The notes beneath the pieces were generated by a model. That model saw only the letters and a program-made list of their open reading frames with translations, was not told the DNA's origin and did no database searches. A stretch of 53,598 nucleotides of DNA from JAVWHX01 sp036639875 (GTDB lineage: Bacteria > Bacillota_I > Bacilli_A > Erysipelotrichales > Coprobacillaceae), in NCBI GenBank assembly GCA_036639875.1, contig JAVWHX010000006.1, positions 1 through 53,598 on the forward strand, given 5' to 3'. Position 1 is the first letter of the stretch, and every line of letters begins with the position of its first letter. The position numbers and the translations under genes are program-made. Shown here one piece after another: positions 18,401-26,812 of this stretch.

Positions 18401-21036
18401 AACCCCCTATTGAAATAAGTTATTTACAAAATGCTTTTGCTAGTAGTTCAACTGGTACTGCTAATAAAGTCACAGATGGAAATGAAACAACTTATTGGAA
18501 ATCTGATACAAATGAAAATGAATGGATATATCTTGAATTAAAAGATATCTATGATATCAAAGATATGACAATTAAATGGGGAGATACTTATGCGACATCA
18601 TTTAATATTGAGGTATCTAAAGATGCTAAGAATTGGACATCTGTAAAGACTGTAGATGATATTGGAACAGGTGGAAATCAAAGCTTTAGTAAATTTAATA
18701 ATGCAAAAGCCAGATATGTAAGATTGAAATTAAAAGATTCAAATAGTACTGATTTTAAGATTAATGAAATTATTATTCATGGTGATTTAATTGAACTTGA
18801 TGAGTCAGTGAATTTAGCATTAAAGAAAACAAGTCAAGCTTCAAGTGAGTATAATACATATACAAAATCATCATTAGCATTTGATGGAAGCTTAAAAAAC
18901 AATGGTGGAGATGATCAATCAAGATGGGTATCTCAAAGAAATTCAAATGATGAATATATTCAAGTTGATTTAGGTGATTTGTATGATGTTAATCGTGTAA
19001 AACTTTATTGGGAAGGAAAAGGCGCATCAAAGTATAAGATACTTGCTTCAAGAGATGGAAAAGAGTATACAGAAGTCTATGCTGAGAATAATGGAGAAGG
19101 TGGAATATTAGATCTTCAACTTGAAAAAAGTGTCCCAGCAAGATTTATAAAAATGCAAGGTATTGAATGCGCTTCACAATATGGTTATTCTTTATGGGAG
19201 TTTGAAGTATATGGTAAAGATTATGCTGGAGAAGCAGGGAATGTTAATATTGCAGCGATGCAACCAACTGCAGCAAGCACAATTGACAAGCAGTCAATTC
19301 CTTCGAAAGCTGTGGATAGTAATAAAACGTCAGGATATAAATCATTGAGTGAAGTGAATCCATGGTTAAATGTATTTTTAAAAGATGTTTATACAGTATC
19401 GGCTGCTAAAATTAATTTTGTAGCAAATGGTGTTAATAAGTATGCAATTGAAACTTCTATGACTGGTGAAGAATGGAAGATTATCAAAGAAATTACAGTG
19501 GATGATGTTCTTTTACCAGCGTTTGTTACATTTGATGAAGTTGATACACGCTATGTGCGTATAAGTGTGTTGGATGATACAAATAGAATATTAGAAGTTA
19601 AAGATTTTGCAGTGTATGGAAAATTAAGTGAGAAAATAGAAGATATTAATATCGCTGCATTTAAAACTTCTTCTGCAAGTACAGAATATGATAATGGAAA
19701 AGGATTTACCCATGAATCGAAGTATGCTTTTGATGAAAGTATTGAAGATAAAGGTCAATCATATCAGTCTAGATGGGTTTCACAAAGAAAGTCAAATGAT
19801 GAATGGGTTCAAGTTAATTTGGGTGATTACTATGATGTATCAAAAATAGTTCTCAATTGGGAAGGCGCTTATGCAAAAGAATATAAATTACAAGTCTCAA
19901 TTGATGGTGAAAATTGGAATGATATTTCTGATGTAAAAACCGGAATGGCTGGAGTTAAACAATTCTATTACAAAGATAAAGCACGAGCTAAGTATGTAAG
20001 AATGCAAGGTATTGTTCCGGCGGGTGATTTTGGTTATTCACTATGGGAATTTGAAGTCTATGGGTTAAGCATTAGAACTCAATTAAAAGCATTATATGAT
20101 CAAAATGTAAATATAGATTTAAGTACTTATACACCTAATAGTGTGAGTGTATTAAAAAATGCTTTAGAAGATGCAATTAAGGTTTACCAAAACGATGAAG
20201 CATCTTTAAAAGATATTACTGATGCAATGCAAAAAGTGAATGATGCAAAATCTGGTTTGGCAAAGAAAGCAGATAAGGCAAATCTCATTACTTTAGTGAG
20301 TCAAGTGAATCAAATGGATAAAACTAAATATACTGCTGATTCATATCAATTAGTTGTAGATGCAAAAGATAAAGCACAAGCAATTATTGATGATGCAAAT
20401 GTTACTAATGCTCAGGTTGTACAAGCTTATAGTGATTTAAAAGCAGCAATTGATGCTTTAGTGAAGTTGCCGGGTATTGAAATTGAGACAACTGTTCCTA
20501 CTGAAAAGGATAAAGTTGTAAGTAACTCAAAAGATGGCATAGTTGTCGTTGGTCAACTACCTAAAGATATAAAATTATCAACAAAGGTATTTAATCAAAG
20601 TGAAGTCAATGAAATTATGAAGAAGATTAATAAGATGAATCCAGACTTTTTGAAAACAGCCACATTAGAAAAGGTTATTGATTTAGATTTGTTATTAAAT
20701 AATGTGAAGTATAACTTCGATGGAACTGTTAAAGTCTTTATTAAAATTGATAGAGCATTTAAAGGTAAAAATCTTGGAATTATCTATATTGATGAGCAAG
20801 GTAATGTTGTTAAATTAAAATCTGTGAGAGATGATGACAATATCGTTGCTGATTTCTCACACATGTCTACATATGCAATTGTTTCATATGACGACATTAA
20901 TGATGAAGGTGTATCAGAGAATGGAAAAGTAGAGGTACCTAAAACAAGTGATGATAATCAAATCATGATTTATGTAACAATGGTAACATTAGCTGGAGCT
21001 GCATACATATTAATGAAAAAGAAAAAACATAATTAA
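15424..21036 (+). CDS. Surface-anchored polysaccharide lyase family 8 enzyme
   Basis: 1870 residues with signal peptide (about 1-34). Residues about 40-730 are a PL8 lyase (hyaluronate/chondroitin/xanthan lyase type). WWENEVG (160-166) matches the family's aromatic patch. TGQN puts a catalytic Asn at 207, and DNSFYMHGKQFYSNGYG gives His261 and Tyr270 with the family's nine-residue spacing. Six F5/8 type C-like (CBM32-like) modules follow between about 735 and 1550, then two FIVAR repeats, a beta domain, VPKTSD, a TM helix and KKKKHN. PL8 enzymes cleave uronic-acid-containing polysaccharides by beta-elimination. Which polymer is cut here is not readable, and no GH88 unsaturated-uronidase is in the window. 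The many carbohydrate-binding modules suggest attachment to mucin or matrix glycans. Confidence 0.9.
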   Translation: MKMKRLVKRISLITLSLLMMFGMITTQNVRVNAATTGQDAINIIKQRLKDYFLELDTIDDGSKVETCYVSKASDYLALIKEDGSFGDVDYNAHNNAANGSAWSPYLAIDRLQAIAIAYNKEGNALYHKDEAKDGVDKALKYWVTQGSRTDKPGGPYSLNWWENEVGVQLRFSRIGLFMEGVISAEGFKVITDKLIEKTPVKEGTGQNNLWFDQNHVYYALITNNPTKLKEMITNYLNHCLAIQKDDNTKEAVQVDNSFYMHGKQFYSNGYGMSMFRDMSFWIYMLRDTEFSISQEVVDRMADYMLEGTRWTIRGDLQELYLGYRPYKYSVDYKNYAEEYIEPLKRMKAVDSTHAADYQKVLDNILGNTKDNGRDGNYYMWRSGYASHMRKNYGVNIKMDSSELKGGEWRGSWPNGNNKGQLIYWTSAAASTIAVDGDEYTPVYPVFNWKHTPGTTAPNALSGRYTMENGELFNIGVTNGNYGATAYKFDKMSTQGQKGYFFFDDEFVALGTNIKSTNGTAIHTTLNQSKASEVKVNGQAVGDTTGTKYTAKTIYNDDIGYVFLNDTEVNVSNTLQKDVPSLWPDDMKKAAPSVFTAWIDHGVKPTDASYSYVVVPGKTSSQVEQYSKNIPIAVVANNKDVQAVRHDGLKQTQINFYSAGELEYKPGYKVSVNEPCSLIIDESGQTRVITVAVRDQDAGKEMDINLSYNGQTTKTQLVTKGTPYAGQSITVNEGESFKNKASSYTEGHAPTNVVDGNKNSYWESQTNGNEWLSTYVDSNALVKNVKITWGNNYATKYDVYVSKDGVNYSKVKSITDGTGGESVIELNGIYQYVKVDMLGSNNANYQIKEIEFEKYQNLSRNQPVTASSENITEDSKVGPIKHMTDGNMSTRWKSKTNSNDEWVIIDLEKYSKMSNVSIKWETACSSNYEIWVSQDAKRWQKVKGNLVPNQSLNDSIELTNAYGRYIKVHSTATKTLKWGISIFEIDVYGEEAIEPPIEISYLQNAFASSSTGTANKVTDGNETTYWKSDTNENEWIYLELKDIYDIKDMTIKWGDTYATSFNIEVSKDAKNWTSVKTVDDIGTGGNQSFSKFNNAKARYVRLKLKDSNSTDFKINEIIIHGDLIELDESVNLALKKTSQASSEYNTYTKSSLAFDGSLKNNGGDDQSRWVSQRNSNDEYIQVDLGDLYDVNRVKLYWEGKGASKYKILASRDGKEYTEVYAENNGEGGILDLQLEKSVPARFIKMQGIECASQYGYSLWEFEVYGKDYAGEAGNVNIAAMQPTAASTIDKQSIPSKAVDSNKTSGYKSLSEVNPWLNVFLKDVYTVSAAKINFVANGVNKYAIETSMTGEEWKIIKEITVDDVLLPAFVTFDEVDTRYVRISVLDDTNRILEVKDFAVYGKLSEKIEDINIAAFKTSSASTEYDNGKGFTHESKYAFDESIEDKGQSYQSRWVSQRKSNDEWVQVNLGDYYDVSKIVLNWEGAYAKEYKLQVSIDGENWNDISDVKTGMAGVKQFYYKDKARAKYVRMQGIVPAGDFGYSLWEFEVYGLSIRTQLKALYDQNVNIDLSTYTPNSVSVLKNALEDAIKVYQNDEASLKDITDAMQKVNDAKSGLAKKADKANLITLVSQVNQMDKTKYTADSYQLVVDAKDKAQAIIDDANVTNAQVVQAYSDLKAAIDALVKLPGIEIETTVPTEKDKVVSNSKDGIVVVGQLPKDIKLSTKVFNQSEVNEIMKKINKMNPDFLKTATLEKVIDLDLLLNNVKYNFDGTVKVFIKIDRAFKGKNLGIIYIDEQGNVVKLKSVRDDDNIVADFSHMSTYAIVSYDDINDEGVSENGKVEVPKTSDDNQIMIYVTMVTLAGAAYILMKKKKHN

Positions 21037-21045
21037 TGAATTGTT

Positions 21046-21077
21046 AAAATAGTAGTCCTTATTGAGGGCTACTATTT
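21046..21077 (+). terminator. Terminator of PL8 lyase gene
   Basis: AAAATAGTAG (21046-21055) pairs with CTACTATTTT (21069-21078 region), with a short loop and trailing T run. Confidence 0.85.
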
Positions 21078-21216
21078 TGTCGATATATGATGAATATGCA
21101 AAAATTACCACTATGAAAGAGTAAATTAAACTATTCATATAAAAACAAAGTCATAGTATGATAAAGGTGTACAAAGATAGAGCGCTCATAAAAAGAAAAA
21201 AGGAGAGGAATTTGTT

Positions 21217-22455
21217 ATGAATAAAATTTTGAACTTTGTTGAAGAAAAGTTGGCTCCACCTTTAAATAAGATGGCGGCACAACATCACTTATCTGCTGTT
21301 AAAAATGGGATGATGGTTACTGTGCCATTAACAATTATAGGAAGTATCTTCCTGTTAATTCCTAATATCCCAATTGATGCTGTAAAATCATTTTTTGAAC
21401 CTTATGCTGCTATGATAACAACTGTTAATAGTGTAACAATTGGAATTGTTGCATTGGTTGGTGCGGCGAGTGTTGCGTATTACTTTGCTGAAGGATACAC
21501 AGATATTAGAATTGATTCACTTATTACTGCAATTGTATCAGTTGCTGCATTCTTATTAATAACATTAGATAAGGAATATGCAATTAATACAGCTTTGTTT
21601 GGAACAAAAGGTTTGTTTACTGCGATTCTTGTAGCCCTAACTACTGGAATGGTTATGCATTTCTTTCAGAAAAGAAATCTTGTTATTAGATTTCCAGATA
21701 CAGTTCCACCATTAGTTTCTAAATCATTTATGTCTTTAATCCCTGCTTTAGCAATTTTAACAATTGTTTGGTTAGTTAGAGTTGTCTTTGCTTTAGATGT
21801 TAATCAAATATTAATGGATATGTTCTCACCATTTGTATTTGCCTTAAATACTTTACCAGGTTTCTTAGTATTTATGTTTATTCGTTCTATGTTATGGAGT
21901 GTTGGTATTCATGGTGGTGCGGTATTGGCAGTTGCAGATCCATTCTTCTTAACAATGTTTGGTGCGAATGCAGCAGCATTTGCAGCAGGAGATCCAATTC
22001 CATTTATTACTGCTAGTGGATTTACAATGTTTGTCTTCTTAGGTGGTGGTGGAGCAACGCTTCCATTAGTCCTTATGATGATGCGTTCAAAGGAAAAAGG
22101 ATTTAGTACTTTAGGAAAACTTTGTTTCCCTGCAAGTGTATTTGAAATCAATGAACCTGTTGTCTTTGGTGTACCACTTGTAATGAATCCATATATGATG
22201 ATTCCTTATACATTGACTACACTCACATTATCAGCGGGAACCTATTTGCTCATGATGTTTAATATTATTGGTAGGCCAGTTGCTAATATTCCATGGACGA
22301 TTCCACCAATCTTCTCACATTATTTAGTAACGGGAGGAAATATTCCAGCTGTTGTTTGGGGAATTATATCATTGCTTATTGCTGGATGTATTTATTATCC
22401 ATTCTTTAAAGCAATGGAAAGACAACGTTTGTCTAAAGAAGAAGTAGAAGCATAA
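21217..22455 (+). CDS. PTS EIIC permease, lactose/cellobiose family
   Basis: 412 residues, about ten hydrophobic segments, start after AAAAAGGAGAGG. The sequence has the family's hallmarks: the N-terminal amphipathic stretch, GIHGG, the FLGGGGATLPL loop and FEINEPVVFGVP, which line the sugar site in CelB/ChbC-type permeases. It would import a beta-disaccharide and phosphorylate it at O6 together with EIIA and EIIB. Neither partner is encoded in this window, so it must borrow them from elsewhere. The next gene, GH4, lies 22 bp downstream and the SIS gene overlaps that, so the three form an operon. The short gap upstream follows the PL8 terminator, and no TTCAAGT repeat was found there, so control may come from the PRD regulator at 24900. 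Confidence 0.92.
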   Translation: MNKILNFVEEKLAPPLNKMAAQHHLSAVKNGMMVTVPLTIIGSIFLLIPNIPIDAVKSFFEPYAAMITTVNSVTIGIVALVGAASVAYYFAEGYTDIRIDSLITAIVSVAAFLLITLDKEYAINTALFGTKGLFTAILVALTTGMVMHFFQKRNLVIRFPDTVPPLVSKSFMSLIPALAILTIVWLVRVVFALDVNQILMDMFSPFVFALNTLPGFLVFMFIRSMLWSVGIHGGAVLAVADPFFLTMFGANAAAFAAGDPIPFITASGFTMFVFLGGGGATLPLVLMMMRSKEKGFSTLGKLCFPASVFEINEPVVFGVPLVMNPYMMIPYTLTTLTLSAGTYLLMMFNIIGRPVANIPWTIPPIFSHYLVTGGNIPAVVWGIISLLIAGCIYYPFFKAMERQRLSKEEVEA

Positions 22456-22477
22456 AATTGAAAAGAGGTATTTGAAG

Positions 22478-23755
22478 ATGCATGAAAAATTAAAAATAGC
22501 GATTGTAGGCGCTGGGAGTTCATATACTCCAGAACTTATTGAAGGATTATCATTACATAGAGATACTTTACCAGTGAAAGAAATTGTATTGTTAGATATT
22601 AATGAAGATAGATTATCTATTATGGATGGTTTTGTAAAAAGATATATTCAACATTTAGATTATGATGTGAAAGTATGGAGTACAACTTCTAGAGAAGAAG
22701 CTTTTACAGGAGCAGATTTCATTTCTATACAAATTAGAGTAGGTGGAAATAAAGCCAGAATTAATGATGAGAAAATCCCATTAAAATATGGTTTGATTGG
22801 ACAAGAAACAACAGGAGTTGGAGGCATGTTTAATGCTTTTAGAACAATTCCAGTTATGATTGACATTGCTAAAGATGTAGAAAAATATTGTCCTGATGCT
22901 TGGATTATTAATTACTCTAATCCAACAGGTTTAGTAACAGAAGCATTAAGTAAAGTATGTCATGTCAAAGTTGCTGGATTATGTGCAGGTGGTATGCGTC
23001 CAAGATGGTGGGCAGCTGAAGCTTTAGATATTCCAGAAGAAAAAATATATTATGATTATTTAGGATTAAATCATATGAACTTTAGTTATAATATGACAAT
23101 TGATGGAAAGTCAATTACTGATGAACAATTCAGTCAAATCATTAAGAAATGTACAACTGTATCTCAAGATTGGATGGAAACAATGCACTTGATCCCTAGT
23201 CAATATACCCAATACTATTTCCATACCAAAGAAAGAGTACAACAATTAAAAGAACAAGATAAAACAAGAGGTGAAGCAATTCTTGAATTAGAAAAACAAA
23301 TCTTTAGAGAATATGCTGATGAAACAAACTTCGAAAAACCTAAAACATTAGCTAAACGTGGTGGTGGCGGATATTCTAAAGTCGCTATTGGAGTTATGGA
23401 TGCCATTTATAATGATACTGGTAAATGGATGGTTATTAATGTCGCTAATAATGGAACAGTTCGTTTCTTAGATGATGATGCAGTTATCGAAACAGCATGT
23501 TATGTTAGTAAGAATGGTATGAAGCCTTTATCAATTGCTAATTATCCTAAATCAGTAGTTGGTTTAATAAGTGCTGTAAAGAATTATGAATCTTTAGCAG
23601 TTGAAGCGGCAGTAACTGGAAATAAAGATATTGCTTTAGAAGCTTTAGTTGCTCATCCATTAGTTCGTGACTATGATATTGCTAAACCATTATTAGAGGA
23701 GATGTTGGAAGCACATAAAGATTATCTTCCACAATTTTATAAAAATGGAAAATAA
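22478..23755 (+). CDS. GH4 family NAD-dependent phospho-glycosidase, atypical CAGG subgroup
   Basis: 425 residues from ATG 22478; AAAAGAGG lies 9 bases upstream, whereas a TTG at 22472 would be too close. The Rossmann motif is AIVGAGSSYTPELIEG at the N-terminus. The metal ligands are Cys169 in GLCAGG and His199 in GLNHMNF, as in GH4 enzymes that use NAD+ and a divalent metal by redox-elimination. GH4 subgroups are commonly told apart by the four residues at the Cys: CNVP or CNIP in 6-phospho-beta-glucosidases, CDMP in 6-phospho-alpha-glucosidases, CHSV in alpha-galactosidases. CAGG fits none of these, so the substrate is open. The operon (EIIC before, SIS protein overlapping after) suggests a phosphorylated, possibly amino-sugar-containing disaccharide. 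Confidence 0.85.
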   Translation: MHEKLKIAIVGAGSSYTPELIEGLSLHRDTLPVKEIVLLDINEDRLSIMDGFVKRYIQHLDYDVKVWSTTSREEAFTGADFISIQIRVGGNKARINDEKIPLKYGLIGQETTGVGGMFNAFRTIPVMIDIAKDVEKYCPDAWIINYSNPTGLVTEALSKVCHVKVAGLCAGGMRPRWWAAEALDIPEEKIYYDYLGLNHMNFSYNMTIDGKSITDEQFSQIIKKCTTVSQDWMETMHLIPSQYTQYYFHTKERVQQLKEQDKTRGEAILELEKQIFREYADETNFEKPKTLAKRGGGGYSKVAIGVMDAIYNDTGKWMVINVANNGTVRFLDDDAVIETACYVSKNGMKPLSIANYPKSVVGLISAVKNYESLAVEAAVTGNKDIALEALVAHPLVRDYDIAKPLLEEMLEAHKDYLPQFYKNGK

Positions 23756-24794
23756 GATGTGGGATTATATCCATGAACAAAGTGATGTATTAACAAATAT
23801 TTTGATTCAGGAGAAAAAAACTATCTCTTTATTAACAAATGAATATTTAGATAAGCAAGAAGTCGTGATTACGGCTTCTGGCTCATCATTAAATGCTGCT
23901 TTGATTGTGAAAGCCTTATTAGAAAAAGAGACTTCAAAGAGAGTAACTGTTGAATCACCATTTCAATTAAGAAATTACTCGACATTATTACAGAACAATC
24001 CCCAAGATAAAGTTCTTATTGTTTTATCACAAACAGGTAAGAGTATAGGAACATTAGAATGTTTACAATTAGCTAAAGATAATCATATTCCAACACTTGC
24101 TATAACAGCTTATGATGATAGTCCAATTGCTACATCTGCAAAGCTTCATATCAATATGTTATGTGGGGATGAACCAGTTGGTCCTAAAACAAAAGGTTTT
24201 ACAGCAACTGTCCTTACTTTACATATCTTGCTTATGAAAATGCTTCAAGTAAAAAATCATGATCAAACAATTTTAGAATATCGTCAAAGTATATTAGAAC
24301 TCCCTTCAAATATTGAAAATGCAAAATCATGGTGTCAAAAACATAATCATTGGGCTAAAGCACAAGCATTAAGTATAGTAGGATTTGGTGTGAATCATCC
24401 AACTGCTAGAGAAGGTGCACTTAAAGTTTTAGAAACTATGCAAATACCTGTTATGAACTTTGAAATGGAGGAATTTATGCATGGACCACATCGTACAATT
24501 GTTCCTCAATCATATTTAATTTTAATTGATATGAATGGTATTGGTCATGAATTAATGAATAACTTTATAAATTTTTCAAAAAGTAAAACTGAAAATTGTT
24601 TGGTTATATCTACAATTGACAATGATGATGAAAATATTATTCATATAGGCGATTATCCAACAATTGCTTCATGGTTAAATGCGGTTATTCCATTTCAAAT
24701 TATGTGTACATATTTTCCTGAAATCAATGGTGTCAATTCTTCAAAACCTGTTTATGGAGACTTTGCAACTACTGTTGGAACAAGGATTCAATAA
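23745..24794 (+). CDS. SIS-domain sugar-phosphate isomerase/deaminase (GlmS/FrlB-like)
   Basis: 349 residues, two SIS domains as in the C-terminal half of GlmS, AgaS and FrlB. The first domain has ITASGSSLNAA and VLSQTGKSIGT phosphosugar-binding loops, followed by GPKTKGFTAT; the second has GFGVNHPTAREGALKVLET and MEEFMHGPHR. No glutaminase domain is present, so it is a stand-alone isomerase, deaminase or deglycase. The ATG at 23745 overlaps the GH4 stop by 11 bases; an in-frame ATG at 23757 is an equally possible start. This indicates translational coupling. It presumably removes ammonia or an amine from the sugar phosphate that GH4 releases. The exact reaction is not decidable from sequence. 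Confidence 0.82.
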   Translation: MENKMWDYIHEQSDVLTNILIQEKKTISLLTNEYLDKQEVVITASGSSLNAALIVKALLEKETSKRVTVESPFQLRNYSTLLQNNPQDKVLIVLSQTGKSIGTLECLQLAKDNHIPTLAITAYDDSPIATSAKLHINMLCGDEPVGPKTKGFTATVLTLHILLMKMLQVKNHDQTILEYRQSILELPSNIENAKSWCQKHNHWAKAQALSIVGFGVNHPTAREGALKVLETMQIPVMNFEMEEFMHGPHRTIVPQSYLILIDMNGIGHELMNNFINFSKSKTENCLVISTIDNDDENIIHIGDYPTIASWLNAVIPFQIMCTYFPEINGVNSSKPVYGDFATTVGTRIQ

Positions 24795-24796
24795 AT

Positions 24797-24819
24797 CAGT
24801 TCAATTGAACTGGTTTTTG
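24797..24819 (+). terminator. Terminator of EIIC-GH4-SIS operon
   Basis: CAGTTCAATTGAACTG (24797-24812) is a perfect palindrome right after the stop, followed by a T run. Confidence 0.8.
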
Positions 24820-24899
24820 TGTATATAAAAATTGATATATCAAATTATTATATATTATTCTATAATATAAGTAGATAATTTCTTAAGATGGGAGGATTT

Positions 24900-26777
24900 A
24901 TGGATAATATTACAAAAAGACAACAACGTATTTTATTAGTGTTTTTAGAAACAAAACAATTTTTAACAAGTCAAAAATTATCAGCACTTATTCATTTAAG
25001 TACGAAAACAGTCAGAAATGAAATCAAAGCACTTAATCAAGTTATTGAAGAATTTGCATTTATTCAATCCCAACCAGCTCAAGGATATCATTTGATTATC
25101 AAAGATGAAAAGAAACTTGAATATTTTAAAAGAACCTTTAATGGTGAGTGGGATGCCTTTATTCCCTCAACTCCATTAGAAAGAGCTTATTATATATTAG
25201 GGTTAATGTTAAAAGAAAAAGATTTTATTAAGATTGATGATATATCCGAAATGTTATTTATTGATCGTACTTCAGTTAGTAGAAGTTTAAAGTATATTAG
25301 AGAGTGTCTTGAAAGATTTGGTTTACAAATCATTCAAAAGACAGGAAAAGGATTGAAAATTGTAGGTAATGAATTTCATTATCGTCAATGTATGTCTGAA
25401 TATCTTTATCATAAGCCTGAAACACTTCTAACAGAAATAGGTAAGAATGATGACTTTATTAACAAATTAAAAGAAGTTATATATGAAGATGGCATCAGTA
25501 TGCCAGAAAGAGTTTTTCATAATTTTATTATTCACATACAAGTTCAAATGAATCGGATATTAGATCAATGTTTTATAGAGTTTACTTCACAGGAACAAAA
25601 ACAAATAGAAAATGAATATGAATATTTAGTTGCTAAGGATGTTGCTAGAGTTATTCATCATTATTTTCATATAGAGTTTTCACGTGAAGAAATTGATTAT
25701 TTAACAATTCATATTTTAGGGAAGAAAAGCAATTCAACAAGTGCTATTGAAAGTTGTATTAATAACCAATTAAAAAAAGAAATAGATGATATTGTTTTAC
25801 AGATGTTAAATCGTATTGATGATGTTTTTAATATTGATTTTAAAGATGATATGTATTTAAGAAAAGCAATTGGAATTCATATTAATCCAATGGAAAACAG
25901 ATTAAAGTTTAATACTTATTTAAGAAATCCTTTAATTTATGCTATTAAAGAAAAATATACATATGCTTATTTGATGAGTTTGGAAGCATGGAAAGTTATA
26001 GGTAATTATACAGATTATATTAATATTGAAGACGAAATTGGTTATATTGCTATTCATTTTCAATATGCAATAGAAAGAAAAAAACGTACACATCTAAAAA
26101 AACGTGTTCTTCTTGTTAATGATTTTAGCGTTGCAACAAGTGAGTTACTAAGTTTTTCAATATTACGTAAATATAAAGATAAATTGGTGATTGAAAACAC
26201 GATTTCAGTAAGTGAGATTAAGAGTTATGATTTATCGAAATATGATTTTTTGATTACAACTGTACCTATTTATCAAGAATTACAAATTCCTATTATCAAA
26301 ATTAATCCAATTATCTCAAATAAAAATTTGGATTTATTAAAAAGACAATTGGATAATCATAATCAAAATTTATTAATTGATTATATAAAGAAAGATGATA
26401 TTGTGGATATTGATGGTGATTCTTCTGAACAAATATTAGAAAGGATTTATCAAAGAGAGTCAATATCTTATGATGATTTTTATCATTTATCTCCCTTAAA
26501 TGGATTTGAGTTAAGCAATCAAATTGCTATTCATTATGTGAAAGCAAATAAAGATAAAAGTTCTCTATCAATATATTCTTTACCTAAACAAGTAATATGG
26601 AAAAATAAGTTTGTTAAGATTGTTTTATTACTTAAGATAGGGAATGATAGCGAGAGAATGCTAGACAGTTTATCAACTTTTTTAAGTAAATCAAAAAATA
26701 TAGATATCTTAATTCAAGAGAGCTGTCTTGATGCAATGTATAACTATATACAAGAAATGAGTTCATATCATTCTTAA
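24900..26777 (+). CDS. PRD-containing PTS-controlled transcription regulator (MtlR/LicR type)
   Basis: About 625 residues. ATG 24900 is chosen because GGGAGGA (24890-24896) lies just before it; the ATG at 24888 would be inside the ribosome site. Order: two HTH domains (about 5-175), PRD1 and PRD2 (about 180-395) with His in IIHIQ, TIHIL, GIHINP and AIHFQ, an EIIB-like domain (about 405-490) and an EIIA-like domain (about 500-625) retaining AIHYVKA. In the EIIB-like domain the expected catalytic Cys loop reads VLLVNDFSVATSELL: Asn replaces Cys, so this domain cannot be phosphorylated in the usual way. Such proteins bind DNA and are tuned by PTS phosphorylation of the PRDs. Its likely target is the EIIC-GH4-SIS operon just upstream. 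Confidence 0.88.
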   Translation: MDNITKRQQRILLVFLETKQFLTSQKLSALIHLSTKTVRNEIKALNQVIEEFAFIQSQPAQGYHLIIKDEKKLEYFKRTFNGEWDAFIPSTPLERAYYILGLMLKEKDFIKIDDISEMLFIDRTSVSRSLKYIRECLERFGLQIIQKTGKGLKIVGNEFHYRQCMSEYLYHKPETLLTEIGKNDDFINKLKEVIYEDGISMPERVFHNFIIHIQVQMNRILDQCFIEFTSQEQKQIENEYEYLVAKDVARVIHHYFHIEFSREEIDYLTIHILGKKSNSTSAIESCINNQLKKEIDDIVLQMLNRIDDVFNIDFKDDMYLRKAIGIHINPMENRLKFNTYLRNPLIYAIKEKYTYAYLMSLEAWKVIGNYTDYINIEDEIGYIAIHFQYAIERKKRTHLKKRVLLVNDFSVATSELLSFSILRKYKDKLVIENTISVSEIKSYDLSKYDFLITTVPIYQELQIPIIKINPIISNKNLDLLKRQLDNHNQNLLIDYIKKDDIVDIDGDSSEQILERIYQRESISYDDFYHLSPLNGFELSNQIAIHYVKANKDKSSLSIYSLPKQVIWKNKFVKIVLLLKIGNDSERMLDSLSTFLSKSKNIDILIQESCLDAMYNYIQEMSSYHS

Positions 26778-26780
26778 ATA

Positions 26781-26807
26781 AAAGCCATAATCATATGTTA
26801 TGGCTTT
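26781..26807. terminator. Bidirectional terminator between PRD regulator and CPBP gene
   Basis: AAAGCCATAA (26781-26790) and TTATGGCTTT (26798-26807) form a 10-bp stem between convergent genes. Confidence 0.85.
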
Positions 26808-26812
26808 TGATA

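Noticed and set aside
176..21036. Classical LPXTG sorting signals in the large surface proteins
   Set aside because: None of the three C-termini contains LPXTG; only degenerate xxT[NS]D motifs are present.
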